Below, one piece after another: positions 7,746 to 15,990 of a stretch of DNA of 42,017 bases; the stretch's first letter is position 1, and each line of letters opens with the position of its first letter. This DNA is from Micromonospora orduensis (GTDB taxonomy: Bacteria > Actinomycetota > Actinomycetes > Mycobacteriales > Micromonosporaceae): positions 1-42,017 of the forward strand of contig NZ_VDFY01000118.1 in the NCBI RefSeq assembly GCF_006228125.1. Direction: 5' to 3'. Made by a program: the position numbers and the translations under genes. The notes below the pieces were generated by a model that saw only the letters and a list, made by a program, of their open reading frames with translations, ran no database searches and was not told the DNA's origin.

Positions 7746-9002
7746 ATGCCCAGGTTCCGGCGTACCGCGCTCGCCGCGGCACTCACGATCGTCACGGCCG
7801 CGCTGTCGACGGCCGTCGCGCTGCCCTCCCCCGCGACCGCCGCGCTGCCCACCGCCGCGGTGGCGCTCGGCGACAGCTTCATCAGCGGCGAGGGCGCCGG
7901 GGCGTACACCCCGGTGGTCGACGTCAACGGGGTGGCCCAGGGGTTCCCCGGCTGGACGGCACCGAACAACAACGCGTACTTCTGCCACCGTTCGGCCAAC
8001 GCCTCGCTCAACCAGGCGAACCTGCCGGGCATCCAGAACCGGTTCAACCTGGCCTGCTCCGGCGGTCAGCCCCACGACATCGCCAACGCCTCGCAGGCGC
8101 GCGCCAACGGTCGTACGGTGGCCGCGCAGCTCGACCAGCTCCGCGCCGTCGCGCAGACCCAGGACATCGACCTGGTGCTGATCGGCCTGGGCTCCAACAA
8201 CAGCTCGTTCACCTTCGGCAGCGTCGCGGAGACGTGCGCCAACCGGTTCATCGCCGACGCGTGGACCGGCTGGTGGGAGTTCTGGGCGTACCTGAACGGG
8301 CCGGTCGAGCAGAAGCCGTGCAGCGACGCCGACCTGGCCACCGCCGCGCAGCTCAGCGCCGCGACGGCGGAGACCACCGCCGCCGTACGCCAGATCCTGA
8401 CCACGCTCGACCAGGTGGACGCGGACGGGCAGCACCGGGTCGTGTTCCAGGACTACACGAACCCGCTGCCGCTGGAGCTGAACCCGACGTTCCACGAGGA
8501 GGACGGCCGGGACGACACCCGGGACAAGTTCCGTGACCTGGGCGCCGAGCGGTACGCGGCCGGCTGCCCGATCCACCGCGCCAGCCTCGCGCCCGGGCAC
8601 CGCTTCTCCCAGGGCCTCGGCGGCATCGTGAAGTCCACCCGGGACACCCTGGCCGCCGAGTTCCCCTCGGCCGACCTGGTCTACCTCAACGTGCAGCGGG
8701 CCTTCGACGGCGCCCGGCTCTGCGAGCAGACCAGCAGCCCGACCGGCGCGCTGGCCACCCCGATCCGCCTCCAGGACGGCGCGAACGGCACCTTCGTCAC
8801 GAGCCTCGCCGGCAAGGACAAGATCGCCATCCAGCGGATCGCGAACACCTGCGTCAGCTACTTCCAGACCTGCCAGGAGTCGTGGCACCCGAACGCCACC
8901 GGGCACCAGGTGCTCGGCCAGTGCCTGGCCGGCGCCGCCACCACCGCCGCCCGCGCGGTGGCGTGTGTCCGCGCCAGCAACGGAGCGATCTCCGTCTCCT
9001 GA
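7746..9002 (+). CDS. Secreted SGNH/GDSL-family hydrolase (esterase/lipase)
   Basis: 418-residue exported hydrolase. A Sec signal peptide (MPRFRR, hydrophobic core, ATA cleavage near residue 32) precedes VALGDSFISGEGAG, block I with catalytic Ser44. Block III is IGLGSNNSSF (G-x-N), and the catalytic His lies in SWHPNATGHQ near residue 381. Several cysteines suit disulfides outside the cell. It likely hydrolyses lipid or polysaccharide esters. The ATG at 7746 was chosen because it starts the classic signal peptide and follows a GGGAG site; an in-frame ATG at 7731 adds five residues. A strong terminator follows at 9017 and an AT-rich inverted repeat precedes it. Confidence 0.88.
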   Translation: MPRFRRTALAAALTIVTAALSTAVALPSPATAALPTAAVALGDSFISGEGAGAYTPVVDVNGVAQGFPGWTAPNNNAYFCHRSANASLNQANLPGIQNRFNLACSGGQPHDIANASQARANGRTVAAQLDQLRAVAQTQDIDLVLIGLGSNNSSFTFGSVAETCANRFIADAWTGWWEFWAYLNGPVEQKPCSDADLATAAQLSAATAETTAAVRQILTTLDQVDADGQHRVVFQDYTNPLPLELNPTFHEEDGRDDTRDKFRDLGAERYAAGCPIHRASLAPGHRFSQGLGGIVKSTRDTLAAEFPSADLVYLNVQRAFDGARLCEQTSSPTGALATPIRLQDGANGTFVTSLAGKDKIAIQRIANTCVSYFQTCQESWHPNATGHQVLGQCLAGAATTAARAVACVRASNGAISVS

Positions 9003-9016
9003 CCGGCCGCCTCACC

Positions 9017-9044
9017 GAAGGCCCCGCCACCCGGCGGGGCCTTC
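9017..9044 (+). terminator. Strong hairpin terminator
   Basis: GAAGGCCCCGCC (9017-9028) pairs perfectly with GGCGGGGCCTTC (9033-9044) around a 4-nt loop, 14 nt after the SGNH hydrolase stop. There is no long T-tract, as is common in actinomycetes. Confidence 0.88.
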
Positions 9045-9090
9045 GTCGTGTCCGGCCCCGCCGGGGCTACCCGTCGGTAACGTCGGGCCG

Positions 9091-9096
9091 TAAGCT
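9091..9096 (+). promoter_or_regulatory. -10 box TAAGCT for a leaderless mRNA
   Basis: TAAGCT fits TANNNT and lies exactly 6 nt before the ATG at 9103. There is no ribosome-binding site between them, so transcription and translation probably begin at the same base. Confidence 0.55.
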
Positions 9097-9102
9097 GGCC
9101 CG

Positions 9103-9966
9103 ATGAACGGGGAAGCGGAGTACGCGCAGGAGTTCGTCGACGTCGACGGCGCCCGACTCGGTGTGCAGGTGTACCCCGAGCCGGCCGGACCGGCGGGAGC
9201 GCCGGTCGTGGTCATCTGGCCCGCGATGGGGGTACGCGCCCGCTACTACCGTCCGTTCGCGGCCGCGCTGCGCGCCGCCGGGCTGGCCGTGGTCGTCGCC
9301 GACCTGCGGGGCACCGGCACGAGCACTCCCGCGCCGACCCGCGCCGACCGGCACGGCTACAGCGAACTGGCCAGCGACGTCGACGCCGTCCTGGCCGCCC
9401 TCAAGCCACGGCTGGACGGGCGCACCCGACTGCTGCTCGGTCACTCACTCGGCGGACAGGCCGCCCTGCTGCACCTCGCCCTGCACGGCGACGTCGACGT
9501 GGACGGGCTCGTGCTGGTCGCGGTGGGCGTCCCCTACTGGCGTGCCTACCCGGGGCGGCGTGGCCTCGGCGTCCTGCCGTACACCCAGGGAATCGCCGCG
9601 ACCGCGGCGCTGCTCGGGGTCTGGCCGGGCTGGGGCTTCGGCGGCCGGCAGGCACGCGGGGTCATCCGGGACTGGGCCCACACCGCCCGGACCGGCCGTT
9701 TCCCGCGCCTGGACGGCACCGACACCGAAGCGGCCGTACGCGCGGTGCGGACACCGGTGCTGGCGATAAGCATCGACGACGACCAGTACACCCCGCACGA
9801 GACCATGGACCACCTCTGCGCGAAGCTCACGTCGGCGCCGCTGACCCGCCAGCGGTACACGGTGGCGGAGGCCGGCGCGGCGCTCGACCACTTCACCTGG
9901 GTCCGCGCCAGCACGCCCCTGGCGGGGCGGATCGCCCGTTTCGCCGGCGACCTGCCGCCGCGCTGA
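9103..9966 (+). CDS. Alpha/beta-hydrolase, serine type
   Basis: 287 residues with the whole alpha/beta-hydrolase layout. The oxyanion-side segment is VVIWPAMGVRARYY; the nucleophile elbow is GHSLGG with Ser115; the acid is probably in SIDDDQYTP (Asp225-227); the catalytic His is His263 in ALDHFTW. There is no signal peptide, so it is cytoplasmic. The fold points to an esterase or lipase-like enzyme of unknown substrate, close in style to YheT-like proteins. The ATG at 9103 lacks a Shine-Dalgarno site and instead follows a -10 box by 6 nt. It stands alone between a terminator and a convergent small gene. Confidence 0.85.
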   Translation: MNGEAEYAQEFVDVDGARLGVQVYPEPAGPAGAPVVVIWPAMGVRARYYRPFAAALRAAGLAVVVADLRGTGTSTPAPTRADRHGYSELASDVDAVLAALKPRLDGRTRLLLGHSLGGQAALLHLALHGDVDVDGLVLVAVGVPYWRAYPGRRGLGVLPYTQGIAATAALLGVWPGWGFGGRQARGVIRDWAHTARTGRFPRLDGTDTEAAVRAVRTPVLAISIDDDQYTPHETMDHLCAKLTSAPLTRQRYTVAEAGAALDHFTWVRASTPLAGRIARFAGDLPPR

Positions 9967-10003
9967 GGCGTGACCGGCCGGGCACGTGGCCCGGCCGTCG
10001 GAC

Positions 10004-10174
10004 TCACTCGTCCTGGTCCAGCGGGGTCAACTCACCGTCGCGCTCCACCCGGATCTCGGCGTGGTCCCTACGCGGCGCGACCTCCGCCGTGTTCCGGTGC
10101 GGGTCGTTGTCCGGATGCATGAGCACCGCGTCGGTCTTGGGGGTCTTCTCCCGAACCTCATCCGGCTGCGACAT
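10004..10174 (-). CDS. Small acidic/hydrophilic protein of unknown function
   Basis: A 56-residue soluble protein starting MSQPDEVREKTPKTDAVL, rich in Asp, Glu, Arg and Pro and without hydrophobic spans. The ATG at 10174 has a clear AGAGGGGA site 6-8 nt upstream, which is why it is preferred over the in-frame ATG at 10252. I do not recognise a domain. It is divergent from the membrane protein gene at 10370, sharing a 195-bp intergenic region. Confidence 0.6.
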   Translation of the reverse strand: MSQPDEVREKTPKTDAVLMHPDNDPHRNTAEVAPRRDHAEIRVERDGELTPLDQDE

Positions 10175-10312
10175 TCCGTTCCCCTCTCGGTAAGCGTCAC
10201 ACGGCTCTACCCGCCACCGCCCGGACGACTCCTGCCGGCGGCGGTCCCGCACCGCGATGCACCGATGTCACCACCGTGCCGGTGCGGCGGGGATCGGCCG
10301 GCGGGTGACGGG

Positions 10313-10336
10313 GTTAGCCGCCCGGGCGGCGGGTAA
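10313..10336 (+). promoter_or_regulatory. Possible SigB-like stress promoter
   Basis: GTTAG at 10313 and GGGTAA at 10331-10336 are 15 nt apart counted after GTT, close to the GTTN(14-16)GGGTA pattern of actinobacterial SigB-type promoters. A CCGCCCGGGCGG palindrome lies between the boxes. It is 34 nt before the ATG at 10370, whose own AAGGGGA site is present. Confidence 0.35.
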
Positions 10337-10369
10337 GCCGCATCGCCCGACACGGCGGAAGGGGATCAC

Positions 10370-11002
10370 ATGTCCGAACGACACACCGCACTGCGCTCGA
10401 TGCACGATCTGGGCCTGGCGGCCTGGTTCGGCGGCTCCCTCATGGGTGCCTTCGGCGTCAACGGCGCAGCGGCGAAAATCAACGACTCGACCCAGCGACT
10501 CCCGATCGCCTCGGCCGGATGGTCGAAGTGGACACCTGTCAACGCGGCCGCGATCGGCGCGCACCTGGCCGGGGCGGTCGGCGAACTGGTCACCGAGAGC
10601 CCTCGGGTGGCGGCCCAGCGGGGAGTCGGCCGGGCCAGTGCCATCAAGACGGCGCTGACCATCGGCGCGCTCGCGGTCACCGGCTACAGCCGGTTGGTCG
10701 GCAAGCGGTTGGAGAAGGCGGGCGGCCCGCCGGTGAGCGGCGCCACCGAGCCCAACCACCAGACCCCGGCGAACGTCGCCTCCTCGCAGCGACAGATGAA
10801 GCTGCTCCAGTGGGCGATCCCGGCGCTGACGGGATCACTGGTCGTCGTCACCGCGTACATGGGCGAACAGCAGAAGCCCGGTCAGGTGCTGCGGGGCATC
10901 CTGAGCCGCACCAACGGGATGCGCGGCGCCCCGATGAGCATGGCCAAGATGGGCATGAGCATGGGGGCCGGCAAGCGGCACATGGCCATGTCCGGACGCT
11001 GA
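10370..11002 (+). CDS. Membrane protein with Met-rich C-terminal tail
   Basis: 210 residues. Hydrophobic stretches occur near residues 14-35, 60-75, 93-108 and 146-163 (LLQWAIPALTGSLVVVTAY), suggesting three or four membrane spans. The last ~28 residues are basic and packed with methionines (PMSMAKMGMSMGAG, then RHMAMSGR): eight Met, several as M-x-M. Such tails can bind soft metals or membranes; that is inference. AAGGGGA lies 7 nt upstream of the ATG. No named family is recognised, but the style is of a lineage-specific actinomycete protein. A large hairpin follows. Confidence 0.7.
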   Translation: MSERHTALRSMHDLGLAAWFGGSLMGAFGVNGAAAKINDSTQRLPIASAGWSKWTPVNAAAIGAHLAGAVGELVTESPRVAAQRGVGRASAIKTALTIGALAVTGYSRLVGKRLEKAGGPPVSGATEPNHQTPANVASSQRQMKLLQWAIPALTGSLVVVTAYMGEQQKPGQVLRGILSRTNGMRGAPMSMAKMGMSMGAGKRHMAMSGR

Positions 11003-11051
11003 GCGTCGCACCGGCCGACGCCCCGACGGACCGTCGACGGCGGGACAGCGG

Positions 11052-11109
11052 CCGGGCCCTACGCGCCCGCCCACGGCGTACGCCGTGGCAGCGGGCGGGA
11101 CCGGCCCGG
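11052..11109. terminator. Large multi-arm hairpin, probable terminator
   Basis: A perfect 18-nt palindrome CCACGGCGTACGCCGTGG (11071-11088) is enclosed by GCCCGC/GCGGGC and an outer CCGGGCC (11052-11058)/GGCCCGG (11103-11109). It lies 50 nt after the membrane protein stop and about 50 nt before the next gene. Confidence 0.65.
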
Positions 11110-11159
11110 GGACGGGCATTCCGTCCGCCCTTAGCGGCGGACCGACGAGCGAGGTGGCC

Positions 11160-11528
11160 ATGACCGAGGCACGCAGCAGTGGCGGCGGTGACCGGCCAGT
11201 ACCGGAGGCGGTCAAGCCGTGGGACACCGACGACCGTTTCGACGCCGAGCCGCCGTGGGGCGTGGACGACGATTCGCCGATGGACGAGGGCAGCGAGGAG
11301 ACCGCGGTGCCCGAGGGACAGCGTGGTGAACGGCGCGCGGGCGCCCCTGCTGGCCGGTCCGGTCCGGCCGGTCGACACGGCCTCGGTTCGGTCGAACCCA
11401 CCCGTACGCCGACGGCCGGGCCGGGCGCGCCACCGGACCCGGCGCCCAGCAACCGGCCCTTCCCGGACGACGCGGACGTCACCGAGCGGACCCAGGACGC
11501 GTTGCGCACCCGGGGCCGGCGCTCCTGA
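11160..11528 (+). CDS. Disordered acidic/proline-rich small protein
   Basis: 122 residues of low complexity, rich in Asp, Glu, Pro, Gly and Arg (for example DTDDRFDAEPPWGVDDD and ADVTERTQDALR), with no hydrophobic span or known motif. The ATG at 11160 follows GAGGTGG; the frame extends to a GTG at 11085, but that lies inside the preceding terminator hairpin and is rejected. The ending DVTERTQDALRTRGR resembles short helical tails of other actinomycete small proteins. It may be an unstructured stress or envelope-associated protein; no function can be given. Confidence 0.55.
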   Translation: MTEARSSGGGDRPVPEAVKPWDTDDRFDAEPPWGVDDDSPMDEGSEETAVPEGQRGERRAGAPAGRSGPAGRHGLGSVEPTRTPTAGPGAPPDPAPSNRPFPDDADVTERTQDALRTRGRRS

Positions 11529-11534
11529 CCACCG

Positions 11535-11580
11535 CGCTGCCCGCGTCCCCCGGTACGGCCGGGAGGGCACGCGGGCAGCG
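11535..11580. terminator. Bidirectional terminator between convergent genes
   Basis: CGCTGCCCGCGT (11535-11546) pairs perfectly with ACGCGGGCAGCG (11569-11580); the interior CCCGG/CCGGG adds a second stem. It sits between the plus gene ending at 11528 and the minus gene ending at 11586. Confidence 0.85.
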
Positions 11581-11585
11581 GGCCG

Positions 11586-12536
11586 TCAACGGGCCGACGC
11601 GACAGGCGCCGGAACGCTCCGGCCGTCGGCCGGTCGACGCGGCCCGGCCGGCGCCTCGACGAGCATGGTCTCGGCGAGCACCTGCGCCAGCCGGGTGGCG
11701 TCGCGCTGGGCCTGCCCGGCGCAGCAGTTGTTGAACAGCACGTGCAGGTCCTCGACCCGGCCAGCCAGTTCGGCCAGCCGTCCGGCCCAGTCCCGGAGTT
11801 CCGACTCCGTGTACGCGTATCGGAACTTGTCCTCCTTGTCACCGTCGCGCCACGCGTCGCTGTGCCCGTGGAACCGGACGACCGCCGGTTCCGCGGTGAG
11901 CGTGAGGATCGGCGGCACCGACGACGGGTGGCCCTGCGGCATGTCGACGCAGACCAGCGAGAGGTCGTGTGCGCGCAGCAGGTCCAGAGTGGCCGCCTGG
12001 GCGGCACCGTCGAACCAGGACCCGTGCCGCACCTCCACCGCCACCCGCCACGGCCGGCACCGCTGTGCCAGCTCGACGATGCGGCGCTCGGCCGCCGCGC
12101 CACGCGCCAGCCACGGCGGGAACTGCAACAGCACCACGCCCAGCTTGCCGGCGCCGGCGATCGGGTCCAGCGCCGCGCGGAAGCGGGCCCACAGCTCGTC
12201 GTACACCTGCTCGGGCAGGTCGCGGCGGCGGACCCGGCTGGGGCCGGAGGCGGGCCGCAGGTCGCGGGGCAGCGCGGCGACCGGCGTCGGGTGACCGGTG
12301 AAGAGACGGAACGCCTTGACGTCGAAGGTGAAGTCCTCGGGTGTCGCGTCGACCCAGCCCTGGGTGGTCTCCGGCGCCGGCACCGCGTAGTAGGAGGTGT
12401 CCACCTCGACCAGGGGGAACCGGCCGGCGTAGAAGGCCAGCCGGGCGGCCGGCGTGTTGGCCGAGCGCGGGTACCAGCCGGAGCGCAGCAGCGACTGGTC
12501 GGCCCAGGACGACGTGCCCACCTTAATCACACCCAT
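11586..12536 (-). CDS. DUF72 (YecE-like) family protein
   Basis: 316 residues of the DUF72/YecE family, a TIM-barrel-like fold without an agreed biochemical role. Family landmarks are the N-terminal KVGTSSWADQSLLRSGWYP, EVDTSYYAVP, FTFDVKAFRLFTGH, LGVVLLQFPPWL, VAVEVRHGSW and, near the end, VRFHGH followed by LHVLFNNCCAGQAQRDA. The ATG at 12536 (MGVIKVGTSSW) gives the standard N-terminus; a longer frame starts at 12572 but adds residues the family lacks. No clear ribosome site precedes it. It is divergent from the DinB-like gene at 12666 across a 129-bp region. Confidence 0.88.
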   Translation of the reverse strand: MGVIKVGTSSWADQSLLRSGWYPRSANTPAARLAFYAGRFPLVEVDTSYYAVPAPETTQGWVDATPEDFTFDVKAFRLFTGHPTPVAALPRDLRPASGPSRVRRRDLPEQVYDELWARFRAALDPIAGAGKLGVVLLQFPPWLARGAAAERRIVELAQRCRPWRVAVEVRHGSWFDGAAQAATLDLLRAHDLSLVCVDMPQGHPSSVPPILTLTAEPAVVRFHGHSDAWRDGDKEDKFRYAYTESELRDWAGRLAELAGRVEDLHVLFNNCCAGQAQRDATRLAQVLAETMLVEAPAGPRRPADGRSVPAPVASAR

Positions 12537-12665
12537 GTCGTTCAGTGGACAGTCCCGAGCGCCGATCGGCAACCGCTGGCGGCCCGGGCCGACGTCGTGT
12601 CGACGCCGAACTGTCGGTGTCCCTTCCTAGTCTGGCGCGCGACGGACTTCGACGAAGGGGTGACC

Positions 12666-13169
12666 ATGACCAGCACCGCACAGCTCACCGGGGAACGGGC
12701 CGACCTGCTGCAGGCCCTGCGACGGCACAGGGGTTTCCTCCTGCACACGGTCGAAGGGCTGACCGACGAGCAGGCCGCCACCCGCAGCACCGTCAGCGAG
12801 CTCTGCCCGGGTGGTCTGGTGAAGCACGTCGCCGGTGTCGAGGAGCGGTGGATGCTCTTCGCCGTGGGCGGCGCCGAGGCGATGCAGCGCGCCGAGATCG
12901 ACTGGGCGGGTCAGTTCCGGATGACGCCGGGCGAGACCCTGGCCGGGCTGGTCGAGCGTTTCCAGGCGGTCGCCGCGCACACCGACGAGCTGGTCGCCAC
13001 CCTCGACCTTGACAATGCGCACCCGCTGCCGCAGGCGCCCTGGTTCGAGCCGGGGGCGAGCTGGACGGTCCGCCGGGTGCTGCTGCACCTCATCGCCGAG
13101 ACGGCCCAGCACGCCGGGCACGCCGACATCCTGCGGGAGGCGATCGACGGCGCCAAGACCATGGGCTGA
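12666..13169 (+). CDS. DinB/DUF664-like (mycothiol-dependent) metalloprotein
   Basis: 167 residues, four-helix DinB-like fold. Candidate metal ligands are His54 (LVKHVAGVEERW) and the pair His149/His152 in ETAQHAGHADILRE, the usual arrangement of DUF664 proteins. Many actinobacterial members are mycothiol-dependent S-transferases that detoxify electrophiles, so that is the likeliest role; the substrate is unknown. The ATG at 12666 follows GAAGGGG by 5-6 nt; a GTG at 12660 is also possible. A TAGTCT -10 candidate lies at 12628-12633. Confidence 0.82.
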   Translation: MTSTAQLTGERADLLQALRRHRGFLLHTVEGLTDEQAATRSTVSELCPGGLVKHVAGVEERWMLFAVGGAEAMQRAEIDWAGQFRMTPGETLAGLVERFQAVAAHTDELVATLDLDNAHPLPQAPWFEPGASWTVRRVLLHLIAETAQHAGHADILREAIDGAKTMG

Positions 13170-13276
13170 GCCGACCCGCGTCCGACGGTGCCCCCGGCGC
13201 CCCGTCGCGTGTCACCTCCCGTCCCGCACCGGGCAGATGTGACGTCGCGCAGGTGGGCGGCGCTGAGGGACACGAG

Positions 13277-13501
13277 ATGGACGCGGATCAGATAAACCAG
13301 GAGACCGCCGAGCGGCTGCTCGGCGGGGGTCCTGTCGACCCGTCGGCCGGACCACGTCCGCTCGTGCTGCTGCTGTCCGCGGTCCGCGCCGCGCCGCGCC
13401 CCGCCGAACTGGCCGGCGAGGGTCTCGCCGTGCAGGGCTTCCGCAGCGCCCGGCTCACACCCCGTCCGGAGGCCGGCGGGGCGACACACCGCGACGGGTG
13501 A
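13277..13501 (+). CDS. Small protein, possible truncated relative of a lineage-specific family
   Basis: 74 residues: MDADQINQETAERLLGG, then DPSAGPRPLVLLLSAVRA and a segment ending AELAGEGLAVQGFRSAR. The amphipathic helix plus an LAGE...A.FR.AR element recalls the N-terminal regions of longer actinomycete proteins resembling sigma-factor-associated regulators; that link is from memory and unproven. It ends soon after this element, so it may be a natural small protein or a 3'-truncated copy. GAGGGA lies 6 nt before the ATG. It converges on the glycosidase gene ending at 13509. Confidence 0.5.
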   Translation: MDADQINQETAERLLGGGPVDPSAGPRPLVLLLSAVRAAPRPAELAGEGLAVQGFRSARLTPRPEAGGATHRDG

Positions 13502-13508
13502 CGTCCGG

Positions 13509-15560
13509 TCAGCGGGGGCGGGTGCCGGTGGAGCGGTCGCTGGCGTAGGCGTCGGCGTGGCCCCAACGGCCGGGGATGTCGAGCAGCTCCAGCCGACCGA
13601 AGCCCGCCGGCAGGGCCGGGGTCACCAGGAGGTCGTCCCCGGTGGGTCGCAGTCCCAGCAGGGTTCCCAGCAGCATCAGCAGCGCGCCCGAGGACCACGA
13701 CTGGGGGCGGCCCGCCGACGGCAACTGGACGGGATACTTCGTGATGCTGCGCTCGTAGCCGGCGATCAGCTCCGGCACCGCCCCGCCGAGGGTCTGCGCC
13801 ATGTCGAGGATGCCGGCGGCGATCCGGGCCGCGTGCGCGTCGAAGCGGTAGCGCCGCAGCCCGGCGGCGATCAGCGCGTTGTCCGACGGCCACACCGCCC
13901 CCAGGTGCGAACCCACCGGGTTGTACGGGCGTTGCCCGGCGGCGAGGGTGCGCACACCCCAACCGTTGAACAGCCGCGGCCCGACCAGGTGCTCGGCGAC
14001 CGCCTCCGCACGGTGGTCCGGCACGATCCCACTCCACAGCAGGTGCCCGATATTGGAGGACAGGGCGTCGACCGGCTCGCCGTACGGGTCCAGGGCCAAC
14101 GCGTAGTACTCCTGGTGGGGCAGCCAGAAGTCCCTGTTGAACCGCTCCTTCAGTGCCTCGGCCTCCCGCTCCAGCCGGTCGGCGTACCCGGGGTCGTCCC
14201 AGAACGTACGGGCCAGGCGGGCGCCGCGCCGTTTCGCGTCGTACGCGTAGCCCTGCAACTCGCAGGTGGCGCGCGGGAACGCCGGTTGCCGTGCACGCGC
14301 GTCGGCGATCGCGTCATCGGAGTCCTTCCAGGACTGGTTCACCACACCGTGCCGCTCGTTGCGGCGCTGGTAGCGCACGTAGCCGTCCCCGGTCAGGTCG
14401 CCGTACTCGTCGATCCAGTCCAGCGCCATGCGGGCCGGGTGGCGCAACTCGCGGACCAGGTCCGCGTCGCCGGACCAGAGCTCGTACTCGTCGAGCAGGA
14501 CGACGAAGAGCGGGGTGGTGTCGGCGGCGCCGTAGTACAGGGCGTTCGGGAGCGCGCCGAAGGCGGCCGACTCGCCGTAGCGGAGCTGGGCCAGGATCTT
14601 GCCCGGTTCCTCCTCGTGCTCGTCGTCGAGCTGCCCGCCCTGCAACAGGGCCAGCATCCGCAGCGTCGCGGGCGTCAGTTCGGGGGTGAACGCCATCGTC
14701 TCCAGGCAGGTGATGAGGCTGTCCCGTCCGCAGAACGACATCGCCCACGGCAGACCGCCGGTCGGCACCCGCTGGGTGTACGCCAGCGGCCGGTACCGCA
14801 GCGCCGCCAGGTCGGCGAGGCTTCCCTGGTACGTCGCCTCCAGGCCGTCCCGTTCGGAGACCAGCCGTGGAGCCCGGTTCAGCCAGCCCGCGAGGTCCTC
14901 GTCCATCCCGCTGCGGACGTCCTGTTGGTGCGAGGCCAGGCTGGCGCGCATGTCCTGCCCGTGCTCGCCCTGGATGGTCAGGCTGACGTGCAGGTCGGTC
15001 TCCCACCGCCCCTCGGGGTCGACACGGATCCGGAACGTCATTCCCCCGTCGTCCACCTCGACCGGAGCGGTGCTGCTCACGGTGGCCTCGCGGACGAACC
15101 GCTCCCGCTCGTAGCACAGGACGAGCCGGTGCCGCGCGGAGTCGGCGTCGACGTGCACGTCCCGCTGTCGGAGGTTCCCGACCTCGGCGATGTCGGCGAA
15201 GTCGCTGCCCACCTCCATCCGGACGGTGAACTCCGCGGGCTGTGCGGAGTGGTTGAGCACTGTGATGTTCTCGTGGAAGCAGTCGTGCACCGAGCGGTGC
15301 CGGATGATCGACACGTCGGCGTCGACGTAGTGGCTGGCCGCGCCCGGGACGAGGAAGAACCGCGTCTCGAAGTAGGTCATGTCGTCGCGGGAGAGGGCGT
15401 TGAGCCGTTCACCGTCGACGGTGAGCACCCAGTGGGACAGAAAGCGGGTGTCGAACGAGAAGAGACCGACGGGCGCCTGCGGATCGACTTCGATGTCGCC
15501 CTGGGCGTCGCTGATGGCGAAGACGTTGCCCGCTAGGACGTGCACCAGTTCCTGCTTCAC
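13509..15560 (-). CDS. Glycogen-debranching-type glycosidase (GDE N-terminal domain plus (alpha/alpha)6 barrel)
   Basis: 683 residues. The N-terminal beta-sandwich (VLAGNVFAISDAQGDI, then VGLFSFDTRFLSHW) is the GDE_N_bis domain. The rest is a six-hairpin glycosidase barrel with MSFCGRDSLITCLETMAF, akin to the FGRDS/T motif of amylo-alpha-1,6-glucosidases, YELWSGDADLVREL, VVNQSWKDSDDAI and WPSDNALIAAGL. It probably acts in the cytoplasm on alpha-glucan branches or trehalose/glycogen-related oligosaccharides. The start is GTG at 15560, inside a GTGA overlap with the SCP2 stop, so translation is coupled. It is too short to be a bifunctional eukaryote-type debrancher. Confidence 0.85.
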   Translation of the reverse strand: MKQELVHVLAGNVFAISDAQGDIEVDPQAPVGLFSFDTRFLSHWVLTVDGERLNALSRDDMTYFETRFFLVPGAASHYVDADVSIIRHRSVHDCFHENITVLNHSAQPAEFTVRMEVGSDFADIAEVGNLRQRDVHVDADSARHRLVLCYERERFVREATVSSTAPVEVDDGGMTFRIRVDPEGRWETDLHVSLTIQGEHGQDMRASLASHQQDVRSGMDEDLAGWLNRAPRLVSERDGLEATYQGSLADLAALRYRPLAYTQRVPTGGLPWAMSFCGRDSLITCLETMAFTPELTPATLRMLALLQGGQLDDEHEEEPGKILAQLRYGESAAFGALPNALYYGAADTTPLFVVLLDEYELWSGDADLVRELRHPARMALDWIDEYGDLTGDGYVRYQRRNERHGVVNQSWKDSDDAIADARARQPAFPRATCELQGYAYDAKRRGARLARTFWDDPGYADRLEREAEALKERFNRDFWLPHQEYYALALDPYGEPVDALSSNIGHLLWSGIVPDHRAEAVAEHLVGPRLFNGWGVRTLAAGQRPYNPVGSHLGAVWPSDNALIAAGLRRYRFDAHAARIAAGILDMAQTLGGAVPELIAGYERSITKYPVQLPSAGRPQSWSSGALLMLLGTLLGLRPTGDDLLVTPALPAGFGRLELLDIPGRWGHADAYASDRSTGTRPR

Positions 15561-15946
15561 CGCTGCCCGTCCCGACCGGCCAGCGCGGCACGCCCCAGTT
15601 CGCGCGGATGACGGGCGCCGTTCGGCCCGGGGAAGATCCGCCTCAGCAGCGTCAGCAGCCGTAGGTCGCCCCGCACGGTGATGTCGTTGCGCAGCAACGC
15701 CGCCACGACGTGCACCGAACCGTTCGCCAGCCGGTCGAAGACCACCCGGTCGGCGCGGACCACCAGGTCGGCTTCCTCGGCCGACCGGGTCACCCGGACG
15801 TGCTGGTCGGCCACGGTCAGGTACCAGTGCTCGGTGCCGCCGTCACCGCGTACGTCCAGCCGCAGCGTGCCGGCGGTGGTCTCGGGCAGGTCCGGACGCC
15901 GGCCGTCGTCCAACTGCTGGAGGTACCGCACCACGGTCGCGCCCAT
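15557..15946 (-). CDS. SCP2 sterol-carrier-type domain protein
   Basis: 129 residues. The body (LRLDVRGDGGTEHWYLTVADQ, SAEEADLVVRADRVVFDRLA, and RNDITVRGDLRLLTLLRRIF) follows the SCP2 beta-sheet pattern with the conserved late V-x-G-D-x-x-L-L turn. Such domains bind hydrophobic ligands or serve as accessory domains. The ATG at 15946 has AGGAGGG 8-9 nt upstream; a longer frame to 15982 is rejected for lack of a site. It is the first gene of a two-gene operon with the downstream glycosidase. What a lipid-binding domain does beside a debranching enzyme is not evident. Confidence 0.8.
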   Translation of the reverse strand: MGATVVRYLQQLDDGRRPDLPETTAGTLRLDVRGDGGTEHWYLTVADQHVRVTRSAEEADLVVRADRVVFDRLANGSVHVVAALLRNDITVRGDLRLLTLLRRIFPGPNGARHPRELGRAALAGRDGQR

Positions 15947-15990
15947 CGCGTCGCCCTCCTTTCGGGTTCTTGGCAGGATCACCGGCGCCG

